From contig JAQFVV010012529.1 in assembly GCA_028023455.1 (NCBI GenBank), positions 434,001-498,000 on the forward strand: a stretch of DNA of 64,000 nt. The letters run 5' to 3'. This document shows positions 33,152 to 46,499 of this stretch, one piece after another. Positions within the stretch are counted from its first letter, which is position 1. Each line of letters starts with the position of its first letter. Origin of the DNA: Epiperipatus broadwayi. Its lineage: Eukaryota; Onychophora; Udeonychophora; Euonychophora; Peripatidae. Both the position numbers and the translations under genes were made by a program. The notes below the pieces were generated by a model. It worked only from the letters and a program-made list of their open reading frames with translations. It had not been told where the DNA came from and searched no databases.

Positions 33152-35089
33152 CTGCAATAAAAAGCAAAACTTAAAATCACTGTAATATCATGTAAGTAAA
33201 TTTAAAAAATATTTAAAAGATAATAATAATTTTATGAATAAAATACAAATAATTTTAAGTTAAAATAATTAAAAATACATTATCTGATAAAAGATACTAA
33301 CATTCTCATAATGATATATGAATCAATATTAAATTTTCTGCCCAAAACCAAATAACTAACAGGTAATTAAATACTATATCATGAGATAATATTTAATCAC
33401 CATGGTGATATCACCTTGTTAATACAATTTACTTGATATCTCAATTATAGAGCTACATTATAAACTTAAGAGACCTTACATCAACATGTAAAAAAAAAGT
33501 TATATACTGATGGAGAAATAAATACACTTTTTATGAAACAAGTTTTTCTGTAAAAGTAATAGAAAAAAAAAAACCTTTGTAATTAATTAAAACTATAAAT
33601 AAAAATTAAATGATATAGAATATTATTAATTAGATGAAAACAAAACAATCATATTAAAAGCAAATAACTTTTTATAAAAATGTGATTAAAGATTAACCCC
33701 ATAGTGTGTATCTAACAAATACCATTCAGAAAAATACTATATTTAAGATTGTTAAATTAACAGATAAACAGTTATGTGGACATCAGAAATATGGAAAAAA
33801 ATTGTGTCAGTAAAGTCTAGCTGCAGTGTGAAAAGATTATGAACTTTTTTTGTAAAACATCATATTGATTTTATTATAATTTTTGAGAGATTTGAGCAAA
33901 ACTGATAGTTAATGATTATACATGTTTAGCATAGCATATGTTAATATATGAGTATTGAAGTTTTTAACAATTTCTTATAAATATTTATTTCAATATTTGC
34001 TTGTAGAAAATAAATATAATCAAATTCACATTTTGCCTATCTAATTTGTTAAAAATAATTCAATAAACTAGTAGAATGGAAACTTCATAACTTTTATGCC
34101 ATACAGTTCATAGCAAAAAAAAAAAAAAAATTGATACAGGCAACAAAATTAGAATAAAAAGTTTGGCACTGAGAAAGAAATTGTTGGACCAAACAAATAT
34201 TACAGAGTTTAATATAATGCTAGTGAAATGTCCACTTAGGATATGTTTTATAATTTCCGAGATCAAAGAAGACAAATTAAAATAACAACATTACTATTGT
34301 CTTTAATCAAACTAAATAATCTGGAGGGATAAACTTACAAAGAGAATTTATCATCATGCCATATAGCAAGATTGCATTTCCAAAGAAGAGAGCAAAAGAA
34401 AGCAGAAAAATTAATGGATTATAATTTAGCCCTCTATAAATTAGCAAAATCATACAACTGTGGAAATCTTCTACAGAAAACATTTCTGAAACAGCTGTTA
34501 GTAAGAATAATAGAAAAATAAATTTCTGCAATAATTACTAATGAAAAATTAATACCTAAAGAAGGAATCCACAAACTGATTAATCTATGAGGTAGTGGCA
34601 AATCAGGACAAAGAATTTTAAATCTTGAAATTACTATCCAGATTAATACAAAGAAATATGAAAAATGAAGATATAAAGCAAAAAAAAATTGTTGTTGTTT
34701 TGAAAAAAAAAAGCATAATGTTTCTAAATGTAAATAGATGAGTGAATCACCAAAAACAAAGTTACACAGAATCTAAAGAACAAAAAGAGGATAAAATAAA
34801 AGAGAGTATCAGACATGAAATATTAAACAATTCCGAGATTAATTTGAACATTTTCTGATCTTTATATTTATATAGGTTAGTTAATATAGGATGGAAATAA
34901 ACATCAGATTTGGTATTTTCATAATGTCAATAAAAGATTGAAAAAAAAAATATCAAGAAATAGAGATAAATCACATATTAAGGAGAGATTAATGACAACT
35001 AAGTTAAATAAAAAAATGTATTTAAAATTACATATAAAAACAAATCACATTAAACTTATATTAGGGGAGAAATGATTTAAAAATATAGG
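33152..35089. other. intron/upstream AT-rich sequence
   Basis: No supported feature. The UBA-domain exon of UBXN1 was sought here and to the right without success. Sequence from about 34,560 may be decayed gag of the Gypsy copy that follows. Confidence 0.4.
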
Positions 35090-36890
35090 CATCAAACTAT
35101 CTGTTCAAAGGATCTGGGAGTAGTAAATATAAAACTAATAAAATTAATGCTTATAAAAGAAGCAAAACTAATCATCTATAACCTAAAAAACTTTCATATG
35201 TAATGAGAGGCAAAGTAAATGATATACAAAATAATAAAAGATGACATATTCATACCAAAAGAAACCGGAAACCTCAAAATAGACAACATCTATAATGGTG
35301 ATCCTTTAAATCAGATAAAATATACACAATGTGATGGCTACAGAATAACAGTAAACAAAAATCTTATGAAAAATGCATATCTGCTACAAAATATTAAATA
35401 TTTTTTAATTTTAGTGCCAAATTATTCATTTTTGCATTTAGTAAATATACTGACTCCGACTAATTGGCAGGTTTAAGTACACAGACTGAAAAAGTTCCTA
35501 AAATTTTCAAGGCCAAGGCAGACAAATTATTGAGAAAGAATGGAAGACATGATCCTGTAATATGTTAATTACAGTTACTTTAGAAAAAAGGCAAAACAGC
35601 ATATAACGAAAGTATATAAAAAAAATTGAGTTAAATTGAACAGGAATAAATATAAATAAAAAACTTAGGAGATCAAAGATGTGGGGGTATATCATTTCTA
35701 AGGAAAGCAAAAAATCTTTGTCCAAAAATAAGAAACCTATGTTGAATGCACTAGTGTTTAGGTCAAAAAAAAAAAAACTTTTAATTTAAGAGATTTTTTG
35801 CAGGACTAATGACTTTTGATAATGTCCTAAATGGAAAAGCACATATAGCATGATAACTATATGAACTTTTAAGAAAGAAACCAAAGTAGCTATAACGAAA
35901 AGAGCAAGATAAGATATTCGAGTTAATATAAAATTTGTTCTCTGATACTCTGCTAATGCATTATAATTAAGACATGGAGATAAATTTCACAAAAGATTTG
36001 ATGACTTATGGAATTGGAACAATTATAATTGATAGCATCCATGAAGATAAAAGATTAATAGCTAATGCAATTAATATACCTTATCCAAAAACAGAGAAAA
36101 ATTAGTCAATTGGATAAGTAAATTTTAGCAATTGTATTAAATGTAATAAAATTCCATTGTATGGGGAAGAGTTCAAATTAATTATAGATCACAAACCTTT
36201 ATTAAGAATATTAGTTAAAATAAACCAATATCAGATCATATGAACCAATGAACATTAAGATGGCATAATTTGTTATCAATTTATAATTTGATTAACAGGA
36301 AAGGGAGTAAGTATTTCACATAGATGCATTATCAAGATAATAGCATATATTTATAACATATTTATGCCAAACAATCTGGGATATTAGGCAGCAAAATGGT
36401 TGAAAATTGGTTCAGAGAGGATACTCTATACCAATACAGACTACATCATCTTAATGATGATCATTGTTCTCTGATAATGAGTAAAATAATCATACTAAAA
36501 TAAGAGAAAATTAATTTTAAAACTAATAAATAAAGGCCATCTTAGTCTAAAACTAAATTTTGATAGCCAAGGATGACTAATGATATAGAAACTACCATTA
36601 AATATAAACCTGTCAGAAAAAAAAAACTGTATTACCTCCTAAAAAATATTATCTGTGTCCTAATGCTATCAGACAAATGGAAAAAGATATGTGTGCATCA
36701 TGCAAAAACATACAAAAGCCATGGGTTTCTAATTACTATATATGTGTTTTCAAAATGGGAAGATTACAGATTAATTAAAAATATTAAATCTGAGGAAACA
36801 ATAAGAGCCATTGAAGATTTTTTTAACCATGGGATTCAACAAATATTCATTTCAATAACAAAATTCATTTACTTCTTGTAAATTTAAAAA
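35090..36890 (+). pseudogene. decayed Ty3/Gypsy pol
   Basis: Pieces of pol appear in order with many stops and frameshifts. Just before RT at 35,190-35,250: EAK then MIYKIIKDDIFIPKE, like the E-K-V-x-x-E-I-x-x-M-I-K-D-G-I-F-I-P stretch. At 35,330-35,475: GYRITVNKNLM and LLQNIKYFL, matching DYRVTVNK and YPLPxIxxLL. Near 35,690-35,890: an L-G-x-I-I-S-K-like stretch, then GLMTFDN and LYELLRKKPK of the RT thumb. At 35,970-36,250: YGIGTIIID, HEDKRLIA, EFKLIIDHKPLL and then a WTLRWHNLL-like stretch (RNase H). At 36,573-36,881: HHAKTYKSHGFLITIYVFSK, then a W-E-x-Y segment and EETIRAIEDFFNHGI (integrase core). Related in type to the element at 16.7-20.0 kb. Confidence 0.65.
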
Positions 36891-37649
36891 AAAATTGGGT
36901 GTACCATTTATGTTTATGCCACTATAACAATTTGAATTCAATGAACTTGATGAAAAAGTAGTACAATCAAACTATAATGAGCAAAAATAAAATAAATAAT
37001 GTGCATATTCAACACCATCAATGGCAACAGGAAAAAATTTAATGGAGTCATTAATGAATAGAAAATTATGAATTAAATTACTTCTATTAATCTGACTAAC
37101 AATTGAAATAAAAAAAGATTAACGGTAAATCTAAAATTAATGAGATACGAGTCAGAGATAGTTTAAGAGGAATCTGAATTGGAGTAAAATTAAATCTATC
37201 CTATCCAGAAATATTATTGTAATAAAACCAGACAGAAATGAATGCAAATGAAATACCAAACATCTATGATATAACCAGATAATAGATGTAAAACCTGAAA
37301 GAAGCAAAGCAAATATTTTGATAATGTAAACCCAGTATAACACAAAGAGAAAACAAAAATCTGATATTTAGGTTATTGCAACACAACAACAAAAAAGCAA
37401 AAAACATATGAATGACTGACATACCACAAAGAATGCAAACACCATTTAAATATTTGAAATAATATGTCACAGAATAAAGTAAGTTAATACTTTCAATTCT
37501 GTTGTACGATATATCTCATATGAACAGATAGAGAAATACATATACAATTAAGTAAAGAATTTTTATAAAAACAAGTTTGTAAAAATAACAACAAAAAGGT
37601 AATCAGTACAGACTTAATCGGCTATCTACATTTAAATTTTCTCTTTGTT

Positions 37650-39355
37650 TTTAAACACTGCTTTAAACATTGGGATGACTAATCAAGAAATTGAAGATTT
37701 CTTTGCAAAAATTGTGATTTATTCTAGTAGTAACTAAATTTATAAATTCACTGTTTAATCTAAAATCTCTTACATAAGTATTCATCGATAGGTCTTTTGT
37801 TTTTTGGCAATTTTTTATTTCTCTTTTCAATTTTTCATTGGATTTAAAAAAGAGGGATGTGGAGAGGGAAAGAAATGACATCATAGGGGGGGGGGGACCC
37901 CCAAAAATACACAAGTTACAAAATATAGATTAATTTCAAATAACCATTTTCTTATTTGTAATTAAAAAAAAAAATTGTTTAAAAATATGGATTCTTGTTT
38001 TAACTTTTGAAAATTCTTTCCTCTTTTCCAAGTGAGGGAAGAATCAGGGGATAGAGAACTATAGTCTGGATTTGAGATTTATATTAGTAAATATTACTAT
38101 GACTAAATTTATAAATTCATTAATTTTCATTGACAGATTTTTTTTTTAGCCAATTTTTATTTTTTATAAATACAATGTGAATTTTTAAAAAAAGTCTATG
38201 ATGAAAAAAATGCAATAATTTCCTGCATTACAAAAAAAATTATTTTTTTTTAATTTGTTAGAAATTAGTTTCAAAGTAAACATTGTTGTTGATTTTAAAT
38301 GTTTCTGAAAACAATAGTCTTGTTTTTTTATTTAAATCATTATCTTATTTTTTAATTTTAATTAAAAAAATTCAAATCAATTTAAAAAAAATTTTTATAT
38401 CAAGCTTTTTTTTTTTCCCCTTGTTTTATAGCCAGCCAGTTTATTTTTATTTGAGGGTGTTTGATTGGATTTGTATTGAATATAGATGGATGAAAGTTCA
38501 TAAAGCAATTACCTCTCCTGTTCCCTCTCTTTCCCCTCACTTTTTAAAAAGCAAATAAGAAAGAAGAAATTTTAAAAATTTTAATGACAAAATATATCTA
38601 AAAACCAAATCTATCAATGACAAATCAAAACAAACTTGTTTGAATTAGGTAATATATGTAGTTCATCAATCCCTTCCCCTATCTCCTTATTTTTTAAAAA
38701 GCCAATATAAAATAAGAAATTTACTAATTTTTAAAGACATCTAAATTTCCAAACCAAATCTGTCAATTCTAAATCAAAAGAAGTTGTTTGAATTAAATAA
38801 CACAAAACATGCAATTCCCCTCTTATCTCTCACTTTTTAAAAAGCCAATAAGAAAAAAATTTAAAAAATTTTTTAAAGACAAAATCATACAAAATTTCCA
38901 AATCAAATTTGTCAATTAAAACAAGTTAACTTTCCTGGCATATTTCTCTTCTTACTTTTTAAAAAGTCAATAAGAAAGAAGAAATTTATAAATTTTTAAA
39001 GATAGAATAATAGAAAATCCAAAATAAATTAAAAGAACTTTGAAATTCTAAAGCAATCAATTTTCTAAGTCAATATTAAGTATATGGCTATGAGAAATCC
39101 AAAGAAACCTAGAAAACTTACAACTGATCTTTTTTAGAAATTGAAAAAAAAAAACTATTAAAAGTTTGGCAAAAAAAAATATATACTATCAATGAAAATT
39201 AATAGTAACAAGTTTTAGATTATACATTGAATTTATATATTAACTCATACATACTACTATGATAAATCACCATTTTTTAAAATCAAAATCTTCAATTAAT
39301 CAACTAGTCATCCCAGTACTGTTTCATAAAATCAAAGTAGTGTTTAATGAGTTAA
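37650..39355. mobile_element. foldback-like element with long imperfect inverted repeats
   Basis: 37,650-37,870 matches the reverse complement of about 39,130-39,355. Shared in order are 'aaacact(g/a)ct', 'tgggatgact', 'attgaagatt', 'gtgatttat', 'agtagta', 'ataaattca', 'taatctaaaa', 'cattgatag/catcgatag' and a T-rich tract. Inside the arms lie shorter repeats built around 'ctttttaaaaag'. The centre is near 38,200-38,450. No transposase frame and no clear target duplication were found. Behaviour fits a non-autonomous foldback or large-TIR DNA transposon. Confidence 0.55.
38505..39045 (+). repeat. four degenerate tandem repeats (about 110-160 bp)
   Basis: Units start with a C/T-rich block, then 'actttttaaaaag(c/t)caa', 'aataagaa', a 'tttttaaaga' stretch, and 'aaatc(t/a)(g/a)tcaat'. 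Starts lie near 38,515, 38,670, 38,815 and 38,940. Forms part of the right arm of the foldback-like element; one or two inverted units lie in the left arm near 37,780-37,880 and 38,130-38,180. Confidence 0.55.
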
Positions 39356-39461
39356 TAAAAGATAAAAATGGAAATGTAAATAGCTGATAAGATCAGTACT
39401 AAAAAATCTTTTATAATTAATCAAAAATATAAGCAAAATTGGTTGCAGTATTCAGGTTATT

Positions 39462-39694
39462 GATGAGTTTGTTTGTAGATGGCAGTTAGTAAAATGAACT
39501 TCAGAAATGAAGGCTAACCTAACTGCGAATAACAAATAAACAATACCTGACCAAAAAGTCCTACTGCCTTGTAGGATAGGCTACTGATGAGTTTGTAGAT
39601 GGCAGTTAGTAAAATGATCTTCAGAAATGAAGGCTAACCGCGAATAACAAATAAAGAGTACCTAACCAAAAAGTCCTACAGCCTTGTAGGACAG
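39462..39694 (+). repeat. tandem duplication, 124-bp period
   Basis: Two copies begin 'gatgagtttg' at 39,462 and 39,586. They share 'agatggcagttagtaaaatg', 'cttcagaaatgaaggctaac' and 'ccaaaaagtcctac' with few differences. Each copy ends with a small hairpin, TCCTAC-GTAGGA type. Confidence 0.85.
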
Positions 39695-40959
39695 AATTTT
39701 GGTTCATCAAAGCTAGGCGACTGTTTCCAATACAAACAGTTGTTTCTGTTTCCTTCTTTTCAATCTTCAATAATTTAAATTATTGTAGAGCATGATCATC
39801 GTGAGCCTCTCATGTTATTGGACATCTCTTTATATACTAATTGTAAATTATGGGATTGTGTATGTGCAATATTTCCATCCTTTAACTATATCATTCATAA
39901 AAATTTCTGAGATTTCAATTCCCCCTTCTTTTTTTAGATCAAGCGCTCAAGAATTAAGAAAGCAATGACAGGTACAGACATAGTAGTCTGGCAGTCAGCT
40001 AGTTATAATCTTTCCTCAAGCATAACTAATGAATTGGCTGGAACCAGATTTGAGTAAGACAGGCATTTCAGCTGATAAAAATTGTATGTTTAGACGGCCT
40101 TATTTAAGGATATCCCTGCCATCATGGAAGTGGAAAAGCTTAGAAAATGTGTCTAAAAATAGCTTGTTTTACACAGCCCAAGATAGGTGTAGTACTAAAG
40201 GTAAGCATTATAACTTAAATTTTTTTCTAACTATAGTGTAAACTTTACATGATACAGGCTTTTCAAGATCAGGATGGAGATTGCACTGATGGCTAAGGAG
40301 ATGTAAGGGGATTGAATAAAATAACTTTTTTGAAAAGACAAGTCAGCCAGTGAAAGAAGAATGCACTGTGTTAGATTTGCTCTAAAATCTAATTTAAATC
40401 ATTGTTTGAATTCCTCATTGTATTAATGAAAGGTTAATGATGTTAAAACTTGCCTAGCACAATGATAAATTCTTGAGAATTCAGTTAAGGAAAGCTTTCA
40501 TTTCTAGTTGGATAGCATTAATAAATTGAATTTTTCTTCTTGGACACTTTAATGCCTATGTTAGTACAAATAATACACTTTGGCCAAAAATAATTGGAAA
40601 TAATGGTATTAGTACTGTAAATTCAAATAGTTTGCTATTATTGAATTTAAGCATAGCACATAGATTGTCTATCATAAACATTTTATTTAGACAGAAAAAA
40701 TGCTATAAAGAAACATGGCTGCATCGATGCTCAAAACAATGGCATTTTATAGATAACATTAAGCAAAGATTGTTGAATAGATCATAGATTAATATGTTCC
40801 ATGATTAAAATGATAATTGCATTAATATATATATATTCCAATCATATTCACAAGAGAATTCATGTTCATTCTTAAAAGAATCTTGAATACTTGCTAAATT
40901 TCAAAAACTAGAAAACATTAAAATTACTAATTAGAATGATCAGAACTGTTAATATTAAA

Positions 40960-41060
40960 ACAGGCAAAACTCTCCTTACAGTAGTGCCATAACAGTAGTA
41001 GTGCAAAAGTCTCCATACAGTAAAAATGGTGATTATGTGAAGTTTGGTGGTTTAATTGTT
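40960..41060. repeat. family A repeat scrap inside the LINE
   Basis: 'aaactctcc.tacagtagtgcc' and, after it, 'aaaatggtgattatgtgaag' plus 'tttggtggttt' match the two ends of family A repeats at 59,695-60,395. It sits between the endonuclease and linker parts of the LINE. No hammerhead part remains. Confidence 0.45.
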
Positions 41061-41999
41061 AATATTACTGAAGCACAGAATGGATAGAAAAATTATGATT
41101 GTTTTTCTGACAATGATCTTATAATTAGTGATTTAATTAAAAAGAAATATAGCATTTTCTGCTTGGCAGCATAATAGATTAAATATGAAACTTGATAACA
41201 AATATAGAGATTTGAAGGCAGAAATTCAACTGACAGGAAAGCTTAAAAATGATTGGTGAATTAAAACTATAAAAAAAAATACAGACATTCACTGATCATG
41301 GTTATTCTAGATCTTTTTTTTTTTTAAGTGAAAACAACATATGGACCTGAGAAATGGTATCATAATCCTACTAAATCCAATAATGACTCTCTCTTATATG
41401 ATGATAATATTTTAAATAGATGGAAGAAGTATTTTGATCATCTTTTGAACAATAATAGAATAGAAATGATGACTTTTAATGATTTATTCATTTTATCTAT
41501 TCATTTAGATTTGGACAAAGATATCCAACTTAGGAAGTCAAAATAGCTCTCTGTAATCTAAAATATGGGAAGGCTGAAAATTCTGAAAATTTTTTAAAAT
41601 ATAATGATATGCTAGCTTCAAAAATATTAGAATTTTTTTAGGAATATATGAATCCATGATGTTGTGCCCCAATCTTAAGGATGGTTTTATTGCTCCAAAT
41701 TTTAAAAACAAAGGAAATAGACAAGATTGCTGTAATTATCATGGAATATCACTATTATCCATTATAGCAACGGCACTTTAAGAATAGTTACTAGAGATTC
41801 AATGTGGTCTTAAGAATCAAGAAGCATTATAGATATAATTTTTGTTATCAGGCAAATGCAAGATGGGTATTGGGAACAAAGCAGTAATTTGTATTTATAT
41901 ATTGGACTATTTCTATTATTCAATATAAGTATTGAATGTCTTTAGAAAAATTTAAATTTATTTAAATATTCTAAATACATTCAACTGTTAGTAATAGCT

Positions 42000-42178
42000 T
42001 ACAAATTAGTATATGCCAACATTTTGAGAGGTATTATTCTCCTCTCTTCTTCAGGTGTTGCTAGTCTAACCAGTGACAGTAATAGCAACAGAATCAAACC
42101 TGGACTCTTAAGATTCAGAATATTGAATTTTAAGGTAATATTCTAACTACCTGAGCCATCCTACCAAAGGCAACAGTC
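42000..42178 (-). repeat. tRNA-derived SINE within the LINE interruption
   Basis: On the minus strand an A-box-like GGCTCAGGTAGTTAG (42,145-42,158) is followed at normal distance by a B-box-like AGGTTTGATTCTG (42,089-42,103). The body continues GACTAGCAACACCTGAAGAAG, a small AGAGG/CCTCT stem and AATGTTGGC (42,022-42,066). The last part has the order of a decayed hammerhead-like core (CTGAAGA ... AAAAT GTT). Confidence 0.5.
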
Positions 42179-43940
42179 AGTAAAAACTTCATATACTTAT
42201 CTATGAGGTTCCCCCTGATCTTTCTTAAGAGCAAAGTTGATTAGTAATTTCCATACATTATGCATAGTCATCACCCTAGGTTCATTTATGGGATTGTCCA
42301 CCATGGTCATGTGGGCAGCTTATAAAAAGTACTTTGAAGGTATCATATCTTATTTTATTTTTATAGCTAGTTGAAACTTGAAAATAATTCAACTTTATTT
42401 TTCTTTCAGTTTAAAACAGAAGAAATATGTAGCTTTAAAATTTTTATTCCTAACAAGAAGAAAAAGATGGTGGTCTTTTACTAAATAACTTATTTGTTTT
42501 AAAGTTAAATAGGTGAAATCATAATAAATAAATTAATTGGTTAGATTTGATGTCAATTTCAAAATATATATATGATAAATTTTAGAATTAATAAATAATA
42601 ACCAAGAAGTTTGAATTAACTAACATTGTTTTTATAATAAAGTAAAAAAATGAATACTCATCTGAAGTTTTACTGATTTCCGGTAATTTTCAGTTCCAAT
42701 GTTTTTATCATTTCCTTTAAATAATATGAAAATGGCATTCTTTCATGACTATCATTCAATGGATGATCTAATACACACTATAGGAAGATAATACAAGAAT
42801 AACTTTACCATCATCATAAACCTTCAGGAAAACATAAAGGAATGATTTATGTATTGCTTTTATTGATATGGTTATTTGATTCATTTAATAGGACAAGTCT
42901 ATGGCATTGTTTGAAATTAGTTGTTTGACCACCAAAATGTATCATATTATACAGCTTCTAAATGATGGAATGAAAGGAAGTGTTATTACTACAGGTGGAA
43001 AATCTGAGGCATTTGAAATGAAAACTGGTGTTAAACACGGATGTGTACTAGTTCCCACATTATTTTCAACTTTTGGAATTGTCTATAGATAGTTTAAACA
43101 AACAGATGTGATGGTGGAATTTATGCCATCCAAAAGACATTTTACAAAATGTTAATATTTTGAATGCAATTTATTAAAGATTTTAATTTATTAATTAATG
43201 TAAAACTTAAGTTCTCCAACCAGTAAAAGAAGAAAAATCCTCAGCAAGTTTTAGCTTGAGTGGTTATCAACTTAAGAATGTAAACCAGTTTAAATACCTT
43301 ACTAGTTTTATAAACAGAAAGGTTGATTTAGATATTGAGGTACAACACAGCCCCTAATATGCTGTTGTTTTTAACAAATTAAAATATATGGTATTTTATT
43401 GCAGGGAAATAACTAAGTTATCTATATAGAGAGCTATTATTTTACCTAATTTATTGAATGAAAGTGAGATTTAAACACCGTACCAACATAAAATAAAGGG
43501 ATTAGAAAAGCTTCATTTAAGGATGTTCTGTAAAATTTTAAAAATACTATGGCAAGATAATGAAACTAATCAATATGTTCTACTTTCTGGAAGTGAAACT
43601 GTAGAGTTCCCTATTATAAAATCACACCATTCTTGGATTGGACATGTAAAATGAATAAAAATCCAAGATTGCCTAAAAGGTATTTTATGGTGAACTTGAG
43701 CATGGGTTTAGTAGGAGAAATGGACCTCATCAATTTTATTATTTCAAAGACATTCTAAAGAGATGCAATGACAGTTGTTTCTACTGGAAAGAAATGACAG
43801 AGAATAGAATACATTACATAGCCACAATTAGACATAGTGTTGAAATATTTCAGAAAGAAAAGTTTTCTGCAGAAGAAACTAAAAGAAAACATTGTAAAAT
43901 ATCAAATAAAAAGAAAAATGGATTTGTGATTCAGATTGAT

Positions 43941-45540
43941 TTGTATTGTACTGGTTGATGCCTATCCTGTGAATTCCTACTATACACACAGAATCGAATA
44001 TGAGGTTACTGCCGCGCATCAGAATACGGCAGCCTAATAAACTCAATATTAAACTCTAAAACTAAGTTAATTAATTGAAGTTTTAAATGAAAGATCAAAC
44101 CAAAGCTGGTTATATTTCCTGATCTCTCCCTTACCAAAACTTTATTGCCATGCTTATTGATATCATGATGTTGGCCATAGCATACCTTTGAAAGGCTGAA
44201 TTTAAACCTCACCTTTATGTGCTACTTTGGAAAAGAGAGAACCTCTCCCAAAAGGATATCCAACTACCAACAAAATATATAAAACAAATAAGTAAAGAAA
44301 GGATATCAGCATGACAACAAACTTTTAATATCCCAATAAAGCAGTATTCCATAGGTTTCGCTCAGTCAACTCCCTATCTCAGGTAAATAGTGGATTATGC
44401 TATGGTTGGAAATTTTATATAGTCTTGTTGGAGAAAGAGAGAGAGAAATAAAATGAAACACTCGTAATTAAATAATTTAAAACAAAAAAAAAATATTTAT
44501 TTTCCCTAAATAAATCCACCACACATGAATAAAACATGTTTTATTAATATAAACATTACAATAGAGAAAATCCAGAAGTATACTGATTTACTTGAAATAT
44601 GAAACTCTCCTCCCTATTTTCATCTAAATACTCTTGAATAACGTGATCTGAGTTTTATCCACACACACCCACAAAGAGATTAAGCATTACTTTTATTTCA
44701 TGTAATATCAAAAAATATACACATATGTCTATCTATACATTCTTCCCACTTCTTAATTAAACATTTGTATAAGTGTGTGTTTGAATACCAATCAAATGCA
44801 TATGGGAACAAAAGCAAAATAACCTCATTTCACACCATTGAAATTTCTTTATACTATAGACATATATGTGATACAAATAATAAAAATAAAATATATACAC
44901 ACACATGTATACACTTCTAAGCTTGTTTATAATTAATGTGGGAAAATGATTTAAAGTAGACAAATCCAATGCTTTGTGGATAAATAAAATAACATACATG
45001 TAATGCAAAAATATACATACACCAATAAAATCCATTTTATCAAAGCATACAGACAATAAGAAAATAAAAAAAATAAAAAATTATTATACGATCCAGCTTT
45101 TTCTGGTTTCTTCATCCAGACTTCAAGACTTCTGAGTGTGCTACAAAGCATGACAACAGAGCAGGGAGGACTTTCTCATCATTTTGGCAGAACATAAGCA
45201 TTTAGGTGTTCAACAACATCATCAGCTGATGTTGGTGGCTACATGGTGGTGGCATAGAAGGAGTCGGGCAGGTGCACTGATGTGGGGATCTTACTCCATC
45301 TTTATTATACTGACTAATTTAGACATCTTTGTTTCCATTCAGATTTCTATTAATACTTTTCTTCTTTATTGTGACAACAGCAAACTGCTAATCATTTGCC
45401 AAACTTTTGAGGAACTTGCTCGGCTCTGTTCCCTTTTTATTAATTTCTTTACTGCTTGACAACTTGCATTTTTTTCTTAAATCTAAGAAAGAATTTTCCA
45501 ATATGGTCTAAATAAAGCAGCCTCAACAGTTTTCAACGAA
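43941..45540. other. mostly AT-rich, nothing firm
   Basis: A small GC-richer patch at 44,000-44,040 could be the end of the LINE. Minus frames at 44,757-45,151 arise from CA/TA repeats. The 45,184-45,459 frame is not recognised. Confidence 0.35.
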
Positions 45541-45559
45541 TATGTAACATCAGTCAGAC

Positions 45560-45640
45560 GGTCTTCCTAGACCCGTGTTCAAAATACTTAACCACCTGAG
45601 CACTTCACAGCAGACCAGCAAGGCAACACATTTCAAAGAG
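45560..45640 (-). repeat. tRNA-like SINE head, weak
   Basis: The minus strand reads GCTCAGGTGGTTAAGTATT (A-box-like), then about 20 bases later GGGTCTAGGAAGACC (poor B box). GC-rich relative to its surroundings. Confidence 0.3.
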
Positions 45641-46403
45641 ACCAAAAACAACAAGAGAATTGATCTATCCCTCCAGCACCTGTTGAACACCTTATATAGC
45701 ACACTCATTGCAATACAAACCCCCCCCATCACTATTCATCACCTAACTCTAAATTCTTATCTAATTGATGGCAACAATGAGCACAGCTTTTAACACCTTA
45801 TTCTTTTTTATTTTTATCTTTAATTTTCATTCAAACCACCTTTTAAGTGATCAAGGAGTTCCATTTACATTAATTTTTTAAATTTTGATAGAATGGGAAA
45901 GTTTTTTCACTTTTCCCTCTTACAAAAGATTGAAACAAATAACTCGAAAATAGATTCATTCTAGATTTTTCTCTGCGGATATTGGCATTTAATGACTTTA
46001 CATTTTTATTTTTAAAAATAAAATACAAAGCAGGATGAACATTTCTATCCATTAGTGGAATTAACATTTGGTCAAACAATAACAACCTACATTTGCTTTA
46101 ACTTATTAATAGAAAAAAAAAAATCTGATAAATATCAAGAAAATAAATGTGTAGAACATTTACAATCCCTTTTTCCATATATATATATATTCTAACACAT
46201 AAACAATTTAAAAATGCAAATTGGAAAAATTCGCGATAGTTAAAAAGTATAATCGTACATAATAATTATAAATCATAACTTTTAATACTTTACTTATTTC
46301 TATGTGTAGGTAAAAAATATATGCACAGATCACCATCATTCATCTAACAGTGCGCTTATATAATTTGTATTTGATTTATTACTATAATGGGGATAAAACA
46401 TGA

Positions 46404-46499
46404 CTTAAATTAATATAAAATATAAATCTCTATATAGGTAAGTGGTTGTAGCTTAAATTAATATAAAATATAAATCTCTATATAGGTAAGTGGTTGTAG
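46404..46499 (+). repeat. perfect 48-bp tandem duplication
   Basis: 46,404-46,451 and 46,452-46,499 are identical, from 'cttaaattaat' to 'agtggttgtag'. Exact identity means a recent duplication, or a consensus duplication error. Confidence 0.95.

Larger units (their letters stand above)
40330..43940 (+). pseudogene. decayed RTE/BovB-type LINE
   Basis: Domains appear in order with numerous stops. The endonuclease at about 40,510-40,760 reads FLLGHFNAYV, TLWPKIIGNNGI, NSNSLLLLNLSIAHRLSI, FRQKKCYKETWLH and KQWHFIDN. The linker at 41,328-41,545 has YGPEKW and DDNILNRWKKYFDHLLN. RT at 41,670-41,850 has FKNKGNRQDC and YHGISLLS. RT continues at 42,900-43,090 with IIQLLNDGMKGSVI and GVKHGCVLVPTLFS. 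A C-terminal part at 43,270-43,900 includes KFKYLTSFI-like, LHLRMFCKI and SWIGHVK. This is the polymerase often annotated as 'craniofacial development protein 2-like' in animal genomes. It is split at about 41,880-42,890 by later sequence holding a SINE. Confidence 0.75.

Noticed and set aside
39462-39694. CTGATGAG in the 124-bp tandem repeat
   Set aside because: GAAAT follows too far away without a closing stem; treated as a plain tandem repeat.
44757-45151. Overlapping minus frames of 99 and 66 codons
   Set aside because: Generated by TA/CA repeats; no recognisable domain.
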